Below are positions 5,983-6,109 of a DNA stretch of 6,109 bases, piece after piece. Within the stretch, counting starts at the first letter, position 1, and every line of letters starts with the position of its first letter. A program made the translations under genes and the position numbers. Source of the stretch: Bacteroidota bacterium (GTDB lineage Bacteria > Bacteroidota > Ignavibacteria > Kryptoniales > JAKASW01); the NCBI GenBank assembly GCA_021789755.1, contig JAJYJD010000218.1, positions 1 through 6,109 on the forward strand, in the 5' to 3' direction. Below the pieces are notes generated by a model. The model was not told where the DNA came from. It was given only the letters and a program-made list of their open reading frames with translations, and made no database searches.

Positions 5983-6109
5983 GCTTCAAAAAACTCTCCG
6001 CTTCGATTGAGAAGCGGAACAGCAATCTCTGCATCGGGCTCGATCCGGCAGTGGAGAAGCTCCCCGAATTTCTTTCGGAGTACGAAGATTCGGTGCTGGA
6101 GTTCAACAC
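5979..6109 (+). CDS. pyrF: Orotidine 5'-phosphate decarboxylase, N-terminal part (partial, type 2 PyrF)
   Basis: The first 43 codons are present and the gene runs off the window end. The protein begins MSFKKLSASIEKRNSNLCIG and contains LCIGLDP (17-23) followed by VEKLPEFL, then a Phe-Asn pair at the window edge (42-43). This matches the start of type 2 OMP decarboxylases, where the first beta strand reads LCVGLDP and is followed by a KLP segment. PyrF converts OMP to UMP, the last step of de novo pyrimidine synthesis, in the cytoplasm. The ATG overlaps the dcd stop (ATGA) and no ribosome binding site is seen, so translation is probably coupled to dcd. Catalytic residues lie beyond the window. 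An 8-bp inverted repeat lies in codons 7-14. Confidence 0.88.
   Translation, partial: MSFKKLSASIEKRNSNLCIGLDPAVEKLPEFLSEYEDSVLEFN
5997..6018 (+). other. Perfect 8-bp inverted repeat (RNA hairpin) early in pyrF
   Basis: TCCGCTTC (5997-6004) and GAAGCGGA (6011-6018) are perfect reverse complements around a GATTGA loop. The hairpin begins 15 nt after the end of the pyrF start codon. No T-run follows, so it is not an intrinsic terminator. It could lower ribosome loading at pyrF, or be a chance result of the codons there. Confidence 0.4.

Overview
The window is a compact, one-strand stretch of a bacterial chromosome carrying the rod-shape (elongasome) operon between nucleotide biosynthesis genes. 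The order is purH (last codons only) - mreB - mreC - mreD - mrdA (PBP2) - rodA - dcd - pyrF (5' part only). All genes are on the + strand. Nearly every base is coding, and the longest gap between genes is 12 nt. I see no RNA gene, mobile element, CRISPR array, internal promoter or intrinsic terminator.

The likely source is a rod-shaped, Gram-negative-type bacterium of the Bacteroidota/FCB group, perhaps an Ignavibacteria- or Chlorobi-like lineage of moderate GC content. This is inferred from three things. The first five codons readable in the window fit the C-terminus of PurH, and purH next to mreB is, from memory, a recurrent arrangement in Bacteroidota. The dCTP deaminase closely resembles the short Bacteroidota form. 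The start of PyrF resembles the type 2 OMP decarboxylase subfamily found in that group among others. No species-level call is possible.

Layout: bases 1-19 are the end of purH. Bases 32-1057 are mreB (actin-like filament). Bases 1070-1909 are mreC (periplasmic scaffold). Bases 1906-2394 are mreD (membrane partner). Bases 2387-4198 are mrdA (class B PBP transpeptidase). Bases 4198-5418 are rodA (SEDS glycosyltransferase). Bases 5422-5982 are dcd (dCTP deaminase). Bases 5979-6109 and beyond are pyrF (OMP decarboxylase). Four junctions overlap (mreC/mreD by 4 nt, mreD/mrdA by 8 nt, mrdA/rodA by 1 nt, dcd/pyrF by 4 nt), which suggests one transcript with translational coupling.

Functionally, MreB filaments position the MreC/MreD/PBP2/RodA complex. 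RodA polymerises lipid II into glycan strands and PBP2 crosslinks them along the cylinder of the cell. The flanking genes make purine (PurH) and pyrimidine (Dcd, PyrF) nucleotides. All five elongasome proteins are full length with their key motifs intact. I found no convincing sign of a new system. The points worth a second look are the nucleotide/cell-wall gene mix, two small RNA hairpins at translation starts, and active-site variants in Dcd and RodA.
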